From: CAWGMT01 sp963823675
GTDB taxonomy: Bacteria > Planctomycetota > Planctomycetia > Isosphaerales > Isosphaeraceae
Reading direction: 5' to 3'
Length of the DNA stretch: 64,000 nucleotides
Assembly (NCBI GenBank): GCA_963823675.1
Contig: CAWGMT010000008.1
Span: 1,178,001-1,242,000 of the forward strand
The notes beneath the pieces were generated by a model that did no database searches, was not told the DNA's origin, and saw nothing but the letters and a program-made list of their open reading frames with translations. The first letter of the stretch is position 1; each line of letters begins with the position of its first letter. The position numbers were made by a program, and so were the translations under genes. Positions 30,501 to 39,028 of this stretch are shown in pieces.

Positions 30501-33047
30501 GTAGGTTGTGGCGGTCGGCTGCTGCAGGAAATCCAATTTCGTGGCCGCTCCCGCCGTGTTCGTCAGGCTGAAGCTCGCGGACGAAGGGGCCCCGAAGGTC
30601 GAGGCGCTCACGCCGTAGCTGCCCGACTGGGAGTTGGCGGTTGCGGTAATACTGGCCACTCCGTAGAAGTTGGTGATGGCGTACTGCGTGAAGGGAGTTG
30701 TCGAGGCACCGCTGCCGGGCGCAGTGTAAGCGACCACGCCACCCGCAACGGGGTCACCGTGGTTGCTCGTAACCAGGACAACCAGGGACGCGGCGAACGA
30801 GGTGTTGACGGTGGCCGATTGGTTGTTGCCGCCCACCACCGTGACGGTGAAGCCGGGGCATTCGAAGGCACCGATGTCGACGATGCCGTTGTCGATCCGG
30901 GAAAGTCCGCGCTGGTCGGTGGTGATACCGTCGGGGATGAGCGCGTTATTTCCCGCGTCGATGGCCGGGCTCCCGGGCAGAAGGGCCAAGGTCTCGGTGG
31001 GCCCGCCGTAATTTCCGAGGGCGCTCAGAAGGGGATCGAGCGGCTGGGCCACGGTACCGCTCAAGTCCGAGCCGGCCCAGCCGGTACTGCCGTCAGTCTC
31101 GCCGATCAGGTTGTTCCCCGCGTCGGTGGTCACCGTGCCGTCAAAATCGGGGCCCGAACCGCCGGTCAAGTTGTTGTCGGCGACGATCGTGTTTCCGACG
31201 GTCGCCGAACCGCCGTTTTGGATGCCGCCGCCGTCATAGGCCGTGTTATCCGCGACGGTGCTGTTGATCAAAGTCATGGCGCCGGCGTTGTTGATCCCGC
31301 CGCCGACTCCGGAGCTTGCCATGTTGCCGGCAATCGTACTGTTAATTACAGTGAGTGTGCCCGCGCTCTCGATGCCGCCGCCGTCATTCGGCGAAGAATT
31401 GCCCGAGACGGTACAGCCCGACAAAACCAGCGTACCCAGGTTGTCGTTTTCGATGCCGCCGCCGTCATTGGCGGTGGTGCTGTCGGAAACCGCGCAGTCG
31501 GTCAAGAACAGCGTGCCGTAATTCTCGATGCCGCCGCCGTTGCCAGCCGAGTACCCATCGCTGACGGTCAATCCGAAGATGGAAGCGGTCACGCCTTCCT
31601 GCACCACGAAAACCTGGTAATCTCCATTTCCGTCGACGGTCAAGACGTTGGCGCCCGGGCCGATCATGTTGACGTCCTGGTTGATCGCCGGCAACGGGCT
31701 TTGCAGGGTGATCGTGCCGCTGGTCGTCAAGAAGATATTGCTGGCGCCGGCCAGGTTGGCGTTGGTGAGAGCGCTCCGCAGCGAGCCCGCCCCGGAGTCG
31801 TGTGTGTTGAAGACCTGGTAGTCCTGGACCTCGAACGCACCGATATCCACGGTGCCGTTGGCGAAGCGGTAGAACCCCCGCTGGTCGGTTTCAATGCCGG
31901 CCGGGACGAGGCTGTTATTGCCGGTGTCGATGGCGGGGCTTCCCGGAAGGAGCGCGCAGGTCTGGGTGGGCCCGCCGTAGTTTCCGAGGACGCCCAGGTT
32001 GGGATTCACGTTGAGCAGGTCGGACGACTGCGTGAAGCCGTCGCTCCCGTTGTCATTGCCGATCAGGTTGCTGCCAAGGTCGGTGGCGACGGGGCCGGCA
32101 TAATCCGGGCCCGACCCGCTGCCTGACAGCGTGTTGTCGCCGACGATCGTGTTCGCGAGAGTCGCCATGCCGCCGTTGCCGGAGTCGTCATTGATGCCGC
32201 CGCCGTCACCTTGGGCGCTGTTATACGCAACAGTGCTGTTGATCAGAGTCATCATGCCCGAGTTGTCAATGCCGCCACCGTTCTGCGCTGAGGTGTTATC
32301 CGTCACCGTGCAGTTGGTCATTTCAAGCGTATCGGCGTAGTTCTCGATGCCGCCGCCGCCAAACAGCGTTGCGGTGTTATCCGCAATCGTGCAGTCCTGA
32401 ATCGTCAACAGTCCGCCGCCACCAAGATAGATGCCGCCGCCGCCGAAGGCCGAGTTGTTGGTCACGGTACAACCGGTCATGGAGAGGGTGCCCCCGGAGT
32501 TGCTGACCGCGCCCCCTGATTGTGCGGCCGAATTACCGCTGAGCACGTCGTCGGTAAGTTGCAGACTCCCCCAATTACTGACGCCCGCGCCATTCCCCAT
32601 GATGCTGGTGTGCCCACCCGTTATCGTTAGCCCGGAAATCGTCGCCGATACGCTGGAAGAGACGTGGAAGACTCTGCTGTTGCCGCCGGCGCTGATCGTC
32701 AATGCGCCCGGGCCCGGACCTTCGATCTTGAGGTTGTGGTTGATGTCCAGCTCGCCGGCGGTCAGCGTGATCGGACTGGTGACATGACCCGCTGACATAT
32801 CAAATTCAATCGTGTCGTTGGCGGAGGAATTGGCGATGACGTAGGGCAGCGAGCCGAGGCCACCGTTGTCGTTGTTATCGACCATGTTGACCGCAAGCAA
32901 CATGCGTTCTTCCAGCAGCTCGAGCCGGGGCCGCGAACACCGGCGGTCCCATAATCTGTGCCGGCGGCCGAGACGGCCGCGATCGCGCGAGAAATTGGAA
33001 AACTGGGTGGAGCGGCGATTGATGAGCGGCATTCGAGGCGTCTCCAT
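27477..33047 (-). CDS. giant LEPR-type surface protein: beta-helix regions plus YDG repeats (N-terminal fragment)
   Basis: This is the N-terminal 1856 codons of a locus spanning 18149-33047. Residues 1-52 contain the planctomycete LEPR-like export motif (ELLEERMLLA). Two parallel beta-helix regions follow, rich in GGGI and NST(V/I)AxN repeats. Each ends with a choice-of-anchor-Q-like segment (GNYGGPTQT and LLPGSPAIDTGNN, then TDQRGF and VDIGAFE). A Big_1-like Ig domain lies around residue 740 (FTVTVVGGNNQSATV), then a second beta domain, then YDG units 1-11. The frame ends after an extra base near 27525. Predicted role is an extracellular or surface adhesin-like protein; ligand unknown. Confidence 0.85.
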   Translation of the reverse strand: METPRMPLINRRSTQFSNFSRDRGRLGRRHRLWDRRCSRPRLELLEERMLLAVNMVDNNDNGGLGSLPYVIANSSANDTIEFDMSAGHVTSPITLTAGELDINHNLKIEGPGPGALTISAGGNSRVFHVSSSVSATISGLTITGGHTSIMGNGAGVSNWGSLQLTDDVLSGNSAAQSGGAVSNSGGTLSMTGCTVTNNSAFGGGGIYLGGGGLLTIQDCTIADNTATLFGGGGIENYADTLEMTNCTVTDNTSAQNGGGIDNSGMMTLINSTVAYNSAQGDGGGINDDSGNGGMATLANTIVGDNTLSGSGSGPDYAGPVATDLGSNLIGNDNGSDGFTQSSDLLNVNPNLGVLGNYGGPTQTCALLPGSPAIDTGNNSLVPAGIETDQRGFYRFANGTVDIGAFEVQDYQVFNTHDSGAGSLRSALTNANLAGASNIFLTTSGTITLQSPLPAINQDVNMIGPGANVLTVDGNGDYQVFVVQEGVTASIFGLTVSDGYSAGNGGGIENYGTLFLTDCAVSDSTTANDGGGIENDNLGTLVLSGCTVSGNSSPNDGGGIESAGTLTVINSTIAGNMASSGVGGGINNAGAMTLINSTVADNTAYDGGGIQNGGSATVGNTIVADNNLTGGSGPDFDGTVTTDAGNNLIGETDGSTGWAGSDLSGTVAQPLDPLLSALGNYGGPTETLALLPGSPAIDAGNNALIPDGITTDQRGLSRIDNGIVDIGAFECPGFTVTVVGGNNQSATVNTSFAASLVVLVTSNHGDPVAGGVVAYTAPGSGASTTPFTQYAITNFYGVASITATANSQSGSYGVSASTFGAPSSASFSLTNTAGAATKLDFLQQPTATTYGDAISPAVTVEVEDEDGNLVSSTESITIALAANPTSGTLGGTLVVSAVGGIATFCTLTVNLVGTGYTLDATATGLTATPESNSFNITARPITVTAAPNTKTYDGTTSASAVPAITSGSLVNGDTPDFSEVYSTSNAGTGLTLTPSGTVGDGNGGNNYTYTFESVSTGVITAEALTITAAANTKVYDGTTGAAGVPTITSGSLQGSDTADFTETYGSPNAGTGLTLTPSGLVDDGNDGNNYTYTFVPVSTGVITAEALTITAVADSKTYDATTSAGAVPEITSGNLQGEDVAEFTETYSTQDVGSGLTLTPSGLVDDGNYGNNYTYTFVPVSTGVITAEALTITAVVNTKVYDGTTGAASVPTITSGSLQGSDTADFTETYGSPNAGSGLTLTPSGLVDDGNDGNNYTYTFVPLSTGVITAEALTITAAANTKVYDGTTGAASVPTITSGSLQGSDTADFTETYASPNAGTGLTLMPSGTVNDGNGGNNYTYTFESVSTGVITAEALTITAAANTKVYDGTTGAAGVPTITSGSLQGSDTADFTETYGSPNAGTGLTLTPSGLVDDGNDGNNYTYTFVPVSTGVITAEALTITAVADSKTYDATTSAGAVPEITSGSLQGEDVAEFTETYSTPNVGSGLTLTPSGLVDDGNDGYNYTYTFVPVSTGVITAEALTITAVADTKVYDATESAAGVPTITSGSLQGSDTANFMETYSTANVGSGLTLTPSGMVNDGNGGNNYTYTFVPVSTGVITAEALTITAEADSKMYDATTSAAGVPTITSGSLQGSDTAEFIETYSTQNVGSGLTLTPSGTVDDGNGGNNYTYTLVPVSTGVITPAALVITAVSNTKVYDGTTSAAAMPMVWGLQGSDTVSDLSETYDTPNAGTGKTLSVATYSINDGNGGDNYTVTTMPDDTGVITAEALTITAVANTKVYDGTTGAASVPTITSGSLQGEDVAEFSETYSTQNVGSGMTLTPSGLVNDGNNYTYTFVPVFNGCDHGRGADDHGGG

Positions 33048-33535
33048 GGCATGTGAATCAAGGGCGAGCCGACGCGCGGACCGGATCCGGCCGGCATCTG
33101 CTCAGCGACCTCGGCGAATTTGAGGGACCAACGTCGAGAGAGTCGCGGCGGCCGAAAGGCTGAAGGCAGGGGTCCAAAACCATCGCCCGGCCGAATCCTG
33201 CGGCCCAGGCTTGCTGACATGCGGACCCACCCGACGCTGACCCGGGGTTCGGTAACTCACCCGCAATCCGGCGGCTGGCAACCATTGATCTTGCCTTGAT
33301 TCAGTTGGGCCAGGTTGGTGAGGCGATTCGGCCGTTATCGCGCACGCGATCTTTTGCTAGTTAACCCTAGAACACAATGCATTGGAGCCATCCCAAAAAA
33401 TGAACCGGGCTCGGTACCTCGTCACCACGCTGTAATGCACCCCCTGGGGTGGCACTTCCGCGCTCGCAATCATGGACGACGACGCAGATATCTTCCCTGA
33501 GGTGCCACCAGAGCGTCTCGAACGGAGTGTGATAA
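33048..33535. other. intergenic region upstream of the giant surface gene
   Basis: No gene or repeat is recognised. It should contain the promoter of the giant gene, but no clear consensus hexamers stood out. Confidence 0.4.
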
Positions 33536-33751
33536 GACTTTGTCCAGGACGCCGTACTCGCCCGCCGCCTCACGCGCTTGGCGGCGTCGTTCGTGGACGG
33601 GATCATCGGCGTGGCTTACGCCATCCCGTTGATGTACCTGCTCGGGGTATGGACATACCTGAGTCGGCGACAGGAGCCCCCGTTCTTGCTGATGCCGGCA
33701 CGAAGGTCGTCATCGCGCAAACACAGCAATGCCGACCTGCTGAGGGGGTGA
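33536..33751 (+). pseudogene. possible RDD-family membrane protein remnant
   Basis: A 71-codon frame without an initiator reads VLARRLTRLAASFVDGIIGV then a hydrophobic segment (AYAIPLMYLLGVWTYL). The R-x2-A-x3-D spacing resembles the first helix of RDD membrane proteins. A stop precedes it at 33533 and it ends at 33751. A truncated gene is the likely interpretation; chance resemblance is possible. Confidence 0.3.
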
Positions 33752-33833
33752 CGTCGTCGATCCAGAGGTGTGCCGGCACGCAGGTGGACTACCGAAGTGC
33801 GAACGCAACAATCGCGGGGCGACCGAGCGTTGC

Positions 33834-35225
33834 TCAGCGGCGCCGCGCGTTCGACTGATCGCGTAGCCTCTTCTTGTTGTACTGCTTCAAGAGAATGTCG
33901 AAGAGGTCGTCCTTTTCGCCGGGCCGGGTCAAGTCCTGGCCGGCCTTCACGACCCCGATGTAGCCCACGCACATCTCGTCGGTCACCTCGGGGCCCCACT
34001 TGACGAGCGTGGGGGGACGGTGCGGGTTGCGCGAGTGCGCCGAATTGTCATAGTGGGCCACGACGCTGACCACCGAGCCCTTGGGTAAGCGGACGGGCTT
34101 CTCGAAGGAGTAAGAGTTCTGCCAGGAGGGGTCCCAGTCGGCGATGTAGATCAGGTCCTGTTTGCGACCATTCGGGTAGGCGACCGACATGCGGAAATCG
34201 CGCCCGAGCTGATGCATGTGAGGGGTGACGGCGATGGCGTCAACGTCGACGGGAACGTACCAGGTCGCTTTCACCTCGGTGCTCGGGTTGCCGGGCTGTA
34301 GCCGGAAGTCGTAATTCGACGCGTTGGCCCATTGGAGCGTCCGCTTGACCGGCTTACGAGCAAAATGAAGCCCCATGCGGGTGCGGTCAACCTCGGGCTT
34401 TCCGCTCGGGTGATAATGGATCTGAAGGATCACGTCGGCCCCTTTGGGCAAGGAGCGGGCGATCCCTTCGGGGAGGTGGACAGCCTCGTTGCCGGCGGCC
34501 CATCCGCCCAGGTCGCCGGCGATCTCGACCCCTGGCCCAGAAAACGAGCTGTACCCCGGCCCTGCCTCGGCCGCGTCGCGCTCGCGGCCATACCCGTGGG
34601 TGTCGAGGTACGCGATCACATGGTGCACGACGCGGCGGTTCCCCGGCCGGCACTCGATCGCCGAGACCAACGCGTCGCGCGGCAGGTCCGTGGGGATCAC
34701 GAAGCAGCGGTAGACGTCCGGGCCTGATGCGGGGACTTTGAAATCCTCGGCGATCTCCAGCACGAGGTCGGGCTCGCCCAGCGCCCAGCCCTCGGGATGC
34801 CGAGTCGGCGCGGGCATGTGGCCCGGCTCGCCCAGCGGGGCGCCGGCATCAGCCCACGCCGAGAGCACGGCGATCTCGCCCGCCGGCATCGAGCGGTCGT
34901 GCTTGAGCCTGGGGCCGATCCCGGCCGTGGGCTTCCAGGGGGGCATCGACCGGTCCAGGGCCACCGTGGCGATATCCACTGCGCGCTTGCGAGCCTGCTC
35001 GTACGTCTCCAGCACGAACGGCCCGATCTGGTCGCGTCGGTGGCAGCGCTGGCACCTCTGTTGAAGGATCGGCGCCACATCCCTCGTGAATGTCGGCGAC
35101 CACTCCTCCTGGGCAGGCTGCTGGCCCTGCGTCACGGGAGTGTACAGCCAGAGGACCCAGGCAGCGAACCCCAGACGCGCGAACCTCAAGCGCCGTTCGG
35201 CCACATCGACGTGTCGAAACCTCAT
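33834..35225 (-). CDS. copper monooxygenase-fold protein with N-terminal cytochrome c motif
   Basis: A 463-residue exported protein. After a signal/anchor segment (about residues 16-32), a planctomycete-type cytochrome c part carries CQRCH at 58-62. The larger C-terminal part resembles the two-lobed fold of ascorbate-dependent copper type II monooxygenases. Candidate copper ligands are the HH of RRVVHHVIAYLDTHG, the HYH of ILQIHYHPSG, and HMH in VTPHMHQLGRDF. Such fusions are frequent in planctomycetes and are usually annotated as monooxygenase or thiol-disulfide-like proteins; substrate and electron donor are unknown. The frame is complete. Confidence 0.8.
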   Translation of the reverse strand: MRFRHVDVAERRLRFARLGFAAWVLWLYTPVTQGQQPAQEEWSPTFTRDVAPILQQRCQRCHRRDQIGPFVLETYEQARKRAVDIATVALDRSMPPWKPTAGIGPRLKHDRSMPAGEIAVLSAWADAGAPLGEPGHMPAPTRHPEGWALGEPDLVLEIAEDFKVPASGPDVYRCFVIPTDLPRDALVSAIECRPGNRRVVHHVIAYLDTHGYGRERDAAEAGPGYSSFSGPGVEIAGDLGGWAAGNEAVHLPEGIARSLPKGADVILQIHYHPSGKPEVDRTRMGLHFARKPVKRTLQWANASNYDFRLQPGNPSTEVKATWYVPVDVDAIAVTPHMHQLGRDFRMSVAYPNGRKQDLIYIADWDPSWQNSYSFEKPVRLPKGSVVSVVAHYDNSAHSRNPHRPPTLVKWGPEVTDEMCVGYIGVVKAGQDLTRPGEKDDLFDILLKQYNKKRLRDQSNARRR

Positions 35226-35395
35226 ACAGACGGACCCCCCTTGAGAATGCGGAGAGACCTTATGCTATCATCGCCATCCTTAATAATCCAATTAATAATT
35301 CATTTTTTTTTATGAATTGCGCATGGCCGCTGGTCGGGGCTTCAGGGTACGTCGGCGAACCGGCCGGCTAGACGGGGGCTCGGATGCGGGTTATC
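35226..35395. other. short intergenic region
   Basis: An AT-rich run (ttcattttttttta) lies at about 35300. It may hold the promoter for the minus-strand copper protein gene. Nothing else is supported. Confidence 0.35.
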
Positions 35396-36119
35396 TCAGT
35401 CTTCCTGCCGGTATTCCCAGCCCCAGCCCAGATTCACGCCCATGCCCGATGCCGAAAATGGACCGGCGCCGTTTCGCTGAGGCGCCATCCGGACGAAACC
35501 CGTTGGGCCACTCGGATTGGGGTCCATCATCAGGCCGACGCTTCCCGAGGATGCGTCAACCTTCGAGTTGAACGAACCAGTACACACCCGCACGCTGTGG
35601 ATAGGTAATGGTTTGGTTGGCGGCAACTCGATCGGCGAGAAGATCGAGGCTCGGTCTGGAAGCAAGGAAGGCAAGACGGAGCGGCCAGAGTGTCGTGACC
35701 GTCACGAGGGGCATCACCGTGAGGGCAAAAACTAACAGTCCGGTCGCGGATAAGGATCGCCGTGGGATCGCGCTGTCCCGTGTCGCCAACACGGCCCAAG
35801 CGACTCCGAACCCGGCAAGCGTCGGGACGACGATGCACAGACACGCCAGGAAGAGACCGGGGACCAACATGTAGTCGGGGTAAGTACAGGCGGCCGCGAG
35901 AAGCGCATTGAACACGACCCCAAGACCCCAGAAGCCGACTGCGGCGGCTCGCCGGTGACCCGCACACACCAGCCACCGAGCGCCGAAGGCGGCGACTAAT
36001 GAGAACGTCAACAGGACCAGCCTCGACAGCCAATCGGACAAAGCGATCAGAAGACCGGCCGTCGCGGCGACGGCGATCATTCCGGTCCGGATCGTGAATT
36101 GCGGGCGGGGCAGACTCAT
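35396..36119 (-). CDS. planctomycete membrane protein, frameshifted near its C-terminus
   Basis: The frame from 36119 encodes 187 residues, beginning PRPQFTIRTGMIAVAATAG, a common planctomycete N-terminus, with about four further helices. It stops at 35556 (VYWFVQLEG). A neighbouring frame carries on with VDASSGSVGLMMDPNPSG and TGFVRMAP, ending EYRQED at 35396; I recognise this as the usual C-terminal tail of the family. A one-base shift near 35565 joins the two. The gene follows 36123-36404 after 3 bases, so the two form an operon. Function unknown. Confidence 0.6.
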
Positions 36120-36122
36120 CGC

Positions 36123-36404
36123 TTAACCGTCCAGCAGGCGGCCTCCCATGCGTTCGACCGGGCGGGCAGGCGACTTCTTCACCGGCTTGCCAGGCTGAGC
36201 GGCCCCAACGATGCACCTGGCGACGCCTCCGAGCGCCAGGCCCGTGAAGATGCCCAGGGCCACAAAGCAATTTGCTCCGACATCCACTATCGAGGCGACG
36301 ACGGCACCCAGTGCCGGCCCAATCAGCACCCCGGCGAAGCCGCCGAATGCCATCCCTCTGATCACCGCGCCGGCGCGGCCGCGGATCTCCGCCGGCCCGA
36401 ACAC
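36123..36404 (-). CDS. small Gly/Ala-rich membrane protein
   Basis: A 93-residue protein with two glycine-rich hydrophobic segments (GMAFGGFAGVLIGPALGAVV and CFVALGIFTGLALGGVA) and a basic tail (KKSPARPVERMGG). Only 3 bases separate it from the next membrane-protein gene. The glycine-zipper-like pattern suggests membrane insertion. No function can be assigned. Confidence 0.55.
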   Translation of the reverse strand: MFGPAEIRGRAGAVIRGMAFGGFAGVLIGPALGAVVASIVDVGANCFVALGIFTGLALGGVARCIVGAAQPGKPVKKSPARPVERMGGRLLDG

Positions 36405-36776
36405 TTAACCCTGGTTCCGAATGCTCTGAGCCATCTCCAAAGTTGTCGACCGTTGACCAGCTTACCGTCGTGCGAGCCGTACGGGCATCGCAATCTCGGG
36501 ATTCACTCCCGGGTGCGGCCCGCGCCCTCAGGTGGAGTCCCGCGGCGACGAACGACGCGTCTCGAAACGCTCGTGCGAGCGTCGTCCACCGCACACAGGA
36601 CGGTCCGACCCGCGCGCGCAGAGCGCGGGCCGGAATGACCAACTGCCAAATTGTCAAAGAGGGAGTTCGGGATTTGAACACCGATTTCCGCGGGAAGATA
36701 ATCATCAACCTTCGGTTTCCCACCGCGAAGACGCAAAGGCCGCAAAGAGAGTTCGCATTGATCGTTGACTATTTTC
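36405..36776. other. intergenic region with repeat-like sequences
   Basis: It contains an inverted repeat near 36605-36630 (cccgcgcgc/gcgcggg) and, near 36722-36756, accgcgaagacgcaaaggc followed by cgcaaagag, a sequence type seen as a dispersed intergenic repeat in many bacteria. A fragment ggagttcgggattt resembles one near 6540. Confidence 0.4.
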
Positions 36777-37847
36777 TTACCGACGGAAATCGGCGATCAA
36801 GGACCGCGGCCGCCAGAGTGCGGGAGCGCCAAAGCACTCGTGAACATCTCGGCGATAGCTGGCCATTCCCCGGAACAGCGCATTGGTGCATTTGATCAGA
36901 TAGTTGCGCAGCGACTCGCCTTCGGGGCTGGGATCGAAGCTGAGCCGGGCGACGGTTCGCTCGGCCTAGGCGTCGGCGTTCTCCTCGTGCACTTCCAGTT
37001 TGGCGCTCGAAGCGCTCGATGTTTCGATCGGCCAGGGCGAGCAGCATCTGTTTCCACTCGTCTTTCTCCCTGGTGCGGAACAGATCGGGCCAACGCTCGC
37101 GCACGGCTTTCCCGTAGCGGCTGCGCTGCTCGTCCTCCATGTGGCTTTTGAGGTCGTGAAACTCGCTCTTGCCGGCTGGCCCCAGGGCATGGCTGGCCAC
37201 GAAAATCGTGGCGACGCGCCGATCTTCGTTGGCCTCGACCGGCTGACGCCCCAGCAGGCGAATGGCCTTGAGCCGATCGTGTGACTGCCAGAATCCCGCC
37301 GACTCGAGCTGCGCGCGCAACGCCTGCCACTCGTCCCGCAGCCAGCAGCACCCCGCCGCACTCCTTTCCAGGATTTCACCAGCGCCGCGGGGTCATCAGG
37401 ATCGACGGCCTGTCCGTTCCAGGATGTGTTCTTCTTGCGGGAAAAAAGCGTTGGGTTCCCATAGAGCGATATAGGCCCGGCGGGATCGAAGAATAACTGC
37501 TTCCCGATCGTCTCAGCTTCGCTGGCTTCGTCTTCGTCCGCATTCTCGATGAGCATTGTGCACCGCTCGACACGAGCACGTTCGGCTCGATCGAGCTCGA
37601 AGGAGAGGCAGACGTTCCGGTAAACGAGATACTCTTCGACGTCATTTTGCGCGTCGCCGATCGCCATCCACTTCCGCAGTCGCTCTTCAAAGGCAATCGA
37701 TTCCTCGCGCAAGAGCGCCAGCTTCCGCGAGCGATTCCCGTGCTTGAGTGAGTTCATGGATGATATCGCCCGGCCTTCTGATGATTTTGGGCCGGTCGAT
37801 TTTCGACTGTTGAGCTTGTTGGCCGCTATTTGCGCGGGAGAAGCCAT
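36777..37847 (-). pseudogene. decayed planctomycete hypothetical family gene
   Basis: The N-terminus (NSRKSTGPKSSEGRAISSMN and SLKHG) belongs to a family common in planctomycetes that I know only as hypothetical. Three lesions are visible. The frame shifts near 37350, where GCCWLRDEWQALRAQLESAG continues in another frame. It shifts back near 37010, giving LEVHEENADA. An amber codon follows at 36966-36968, after which the original frame resumes with AERTVARLSFDPSPEGESLR and runs to a stop at 36777. The restored protein would be about 355 residues. Three faults in one gene favour true decay over single errors. Confidence 0.7.
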
Positions 37848-37888
37848 GAGATGATCTCCGTGTTAGGCGCTGGCCGCGAATAAGTGTT

Positions 37889-37909
37889 GCCTTTCGCAGA
37901 GCGAAAGGC
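37889..37909. repeat. palindromic element gcctttcgc-aga-gcgaaaggc
   Basis: A perfect nine-base stem with a three-base loop. It is related to the longer palindrome at 53743-53777, so this is a dispersed palindromic repeat in this genome. Confidence 0.65.
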
Positions 37910-38654
37910 GACTCTCGAGGAAGCGATGCTCAGACGGTTCCGTAGTAATCCATTCGCCGAGTGGGCAATGTGCGTCGATTGCAACAATGCGGCAGCTCTA
38001 TCGATATAATATCCACTTTTCGCAAATAAGTTGCGTAAATGCGTGATTTCCCACGATTCCGCAATCGGCACAATCGGTCGTCCCCGAAAAACCGGCAAGC
38101 CGTACGGAATCCGAAGATCTTTTCTGCCACGCAGGCGAGCCGCGGCCAGAGCGGCGACGGGAACGCCGACCGATGCGCCACCCGACGCTCTCGCGGCGAA
38201 CTGGGGTCGCCAGCGCCTCGTATCGTATGAGGTCGATCGCGCGGAGCTGAGTTCTCACTAGAACCCGCAGAGCGCGCGCGGCTTTGGCTTAACCCGCGCT
38301 GAGTCGCGCGGCGGCGACCGATGCGGAGTTGGCGGCGGTCCTCGGCGTGTCGCGCGCCGAGAGCGTGGCTCAACCTGACCCGGCGCTCCGCGGCCCGGCT
38401 AACAGCCGGTTCTCGACCATTGCGTCGGCTGCTGTCGCGGCTTTCACCCTCCTCGTCGGTTCGGCCTGTGCCCGGGAAGACGAAGCTGCCATCACGCCGA
38501 ACACGATCCACATTCAATCGACTGAATTTCCCAAGGAAGGGAGTTGTCTGCCCTCGGCCGCCCGTCTGTCGAATGGGGCCAAATGCAGGCTGGCGAAGCA
38601 GCCGCCGGGACGGGAGGGCGGTCGGGCCAGTCCGTCGGGAATCCACCTCAACGG
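37910..38654. other. region downstream of the DGR-like remnant
   Basis: In a complete diversity-generating retroelement the reverse transcriptase gene would be expected near here on the minus strand. No frame shows reverse transcriptase motifs (such as YxDD). Frames present are arginine-rich and unrecognised. It is likely non-coding or heavily decayed. Confidence 0.45.
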
Positions 38655-38699
38655 CTGGGCTCGGGCCACACGAAAACCCAGGTTGTTGTTCCGGTTCTC
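38655..38699 (-). repeat. template-repeat-like fragment (DGR TR remnant)
   Basis: On the minus strand these 45 bases read ENRNNNLGFRVARAQ with AAC-rich codons. They match 39041-39085 at the end of the FGE-domain gene in 35 of 45 positions. Five of the ten differences are adenine in this copy changed to guanine in the gene copy. This is the pattern of a DGR template and variable repeat, although five other differences are not at adenines. The homology starts abruptly after the HRDC remnant. Confidence 0.55.
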
Positions 38700-38904
38700 C
38701 TCCAGGATGCGCTCGCCATACTTCCCCACCCGTCCGTCGCCGACTCCCACAACCTGCTCGAGCGCCGATTTGCTGGTGGCCCGGGCCTGGACGATCTGGG
38801 CCAATTGTTTGTTGGCTCGCCAGAAACCCGTTCAACTCCGTCTCCGCAGCTCCAGGGTCGCGCACCGGTAGAGTGAACACGCGATAAGCCATCATGATAT
38901 CCAT
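38697..38904 (-). pseudogene. internally deleted HRDC-domain DGR accessory gene
   Basis: The frame from 38892 begins MAYRVFTLPVRDPGAAETEL followed by NGFL, which I recognise as the N-terminus of HRDC-type proteins found beside DGR reverse transcriptases. It then passes out of frame into NKQLAQIVQARATSKSALEQ, VVGVGDGRVGKYGERILE, a clear HRDC helix-hairpin core. The central part (normally about 80-100 residues) is missing. The sequence then joins the template-like fragment. The whole is a deletion relic, not a functional gene. Confidence 0.55.
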
Positions 38905-38947
38905 ATTTATTTAGCAAACCGCGCATCGATGCAACAGCCCGCGCTCC

Positions 38948-39018
38948 GCCCATCGCTCCGGCGGACGGGGGGCTCCTCCCCGCGCTCCGCTCCGCCCCCG
39001 TCCGCCGGCGCGATGGGC
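38948..39018. repeat. 24-bp inverted repeat just after the variable C-terminus
   Basis: Arms at 38948-38971 and 38995-39018 pair at 23 of 24 positions around a 23-base loop, starting 11 bases after the stop codon of the FGE gene. In characterised DGRs a hairpin or cruciform just downstream of the variable repeat is needed for target recognition. A terminator or REP element is the alternative; no T-run follows. Confidence 0.6.
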
Positions 39019-39028
39019 TCCGCTTCCT

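Noticed and set aside
35530..36723. Minus-strand 397-codon arginine-rich frame
   Set aside because: It overlaps two membrane-protein genes in another frame and has GC-rich shadow composition with no hydrophobic segments or domains.
38329..38871. Plus-strand frame with a signal-like helix (FSTIASAAVAAFTLLVGSAC)
   Set aside because: It runs antisense through the HRDC and template-like remnants and shows no conserved features beyond one hydrophobic stretch.
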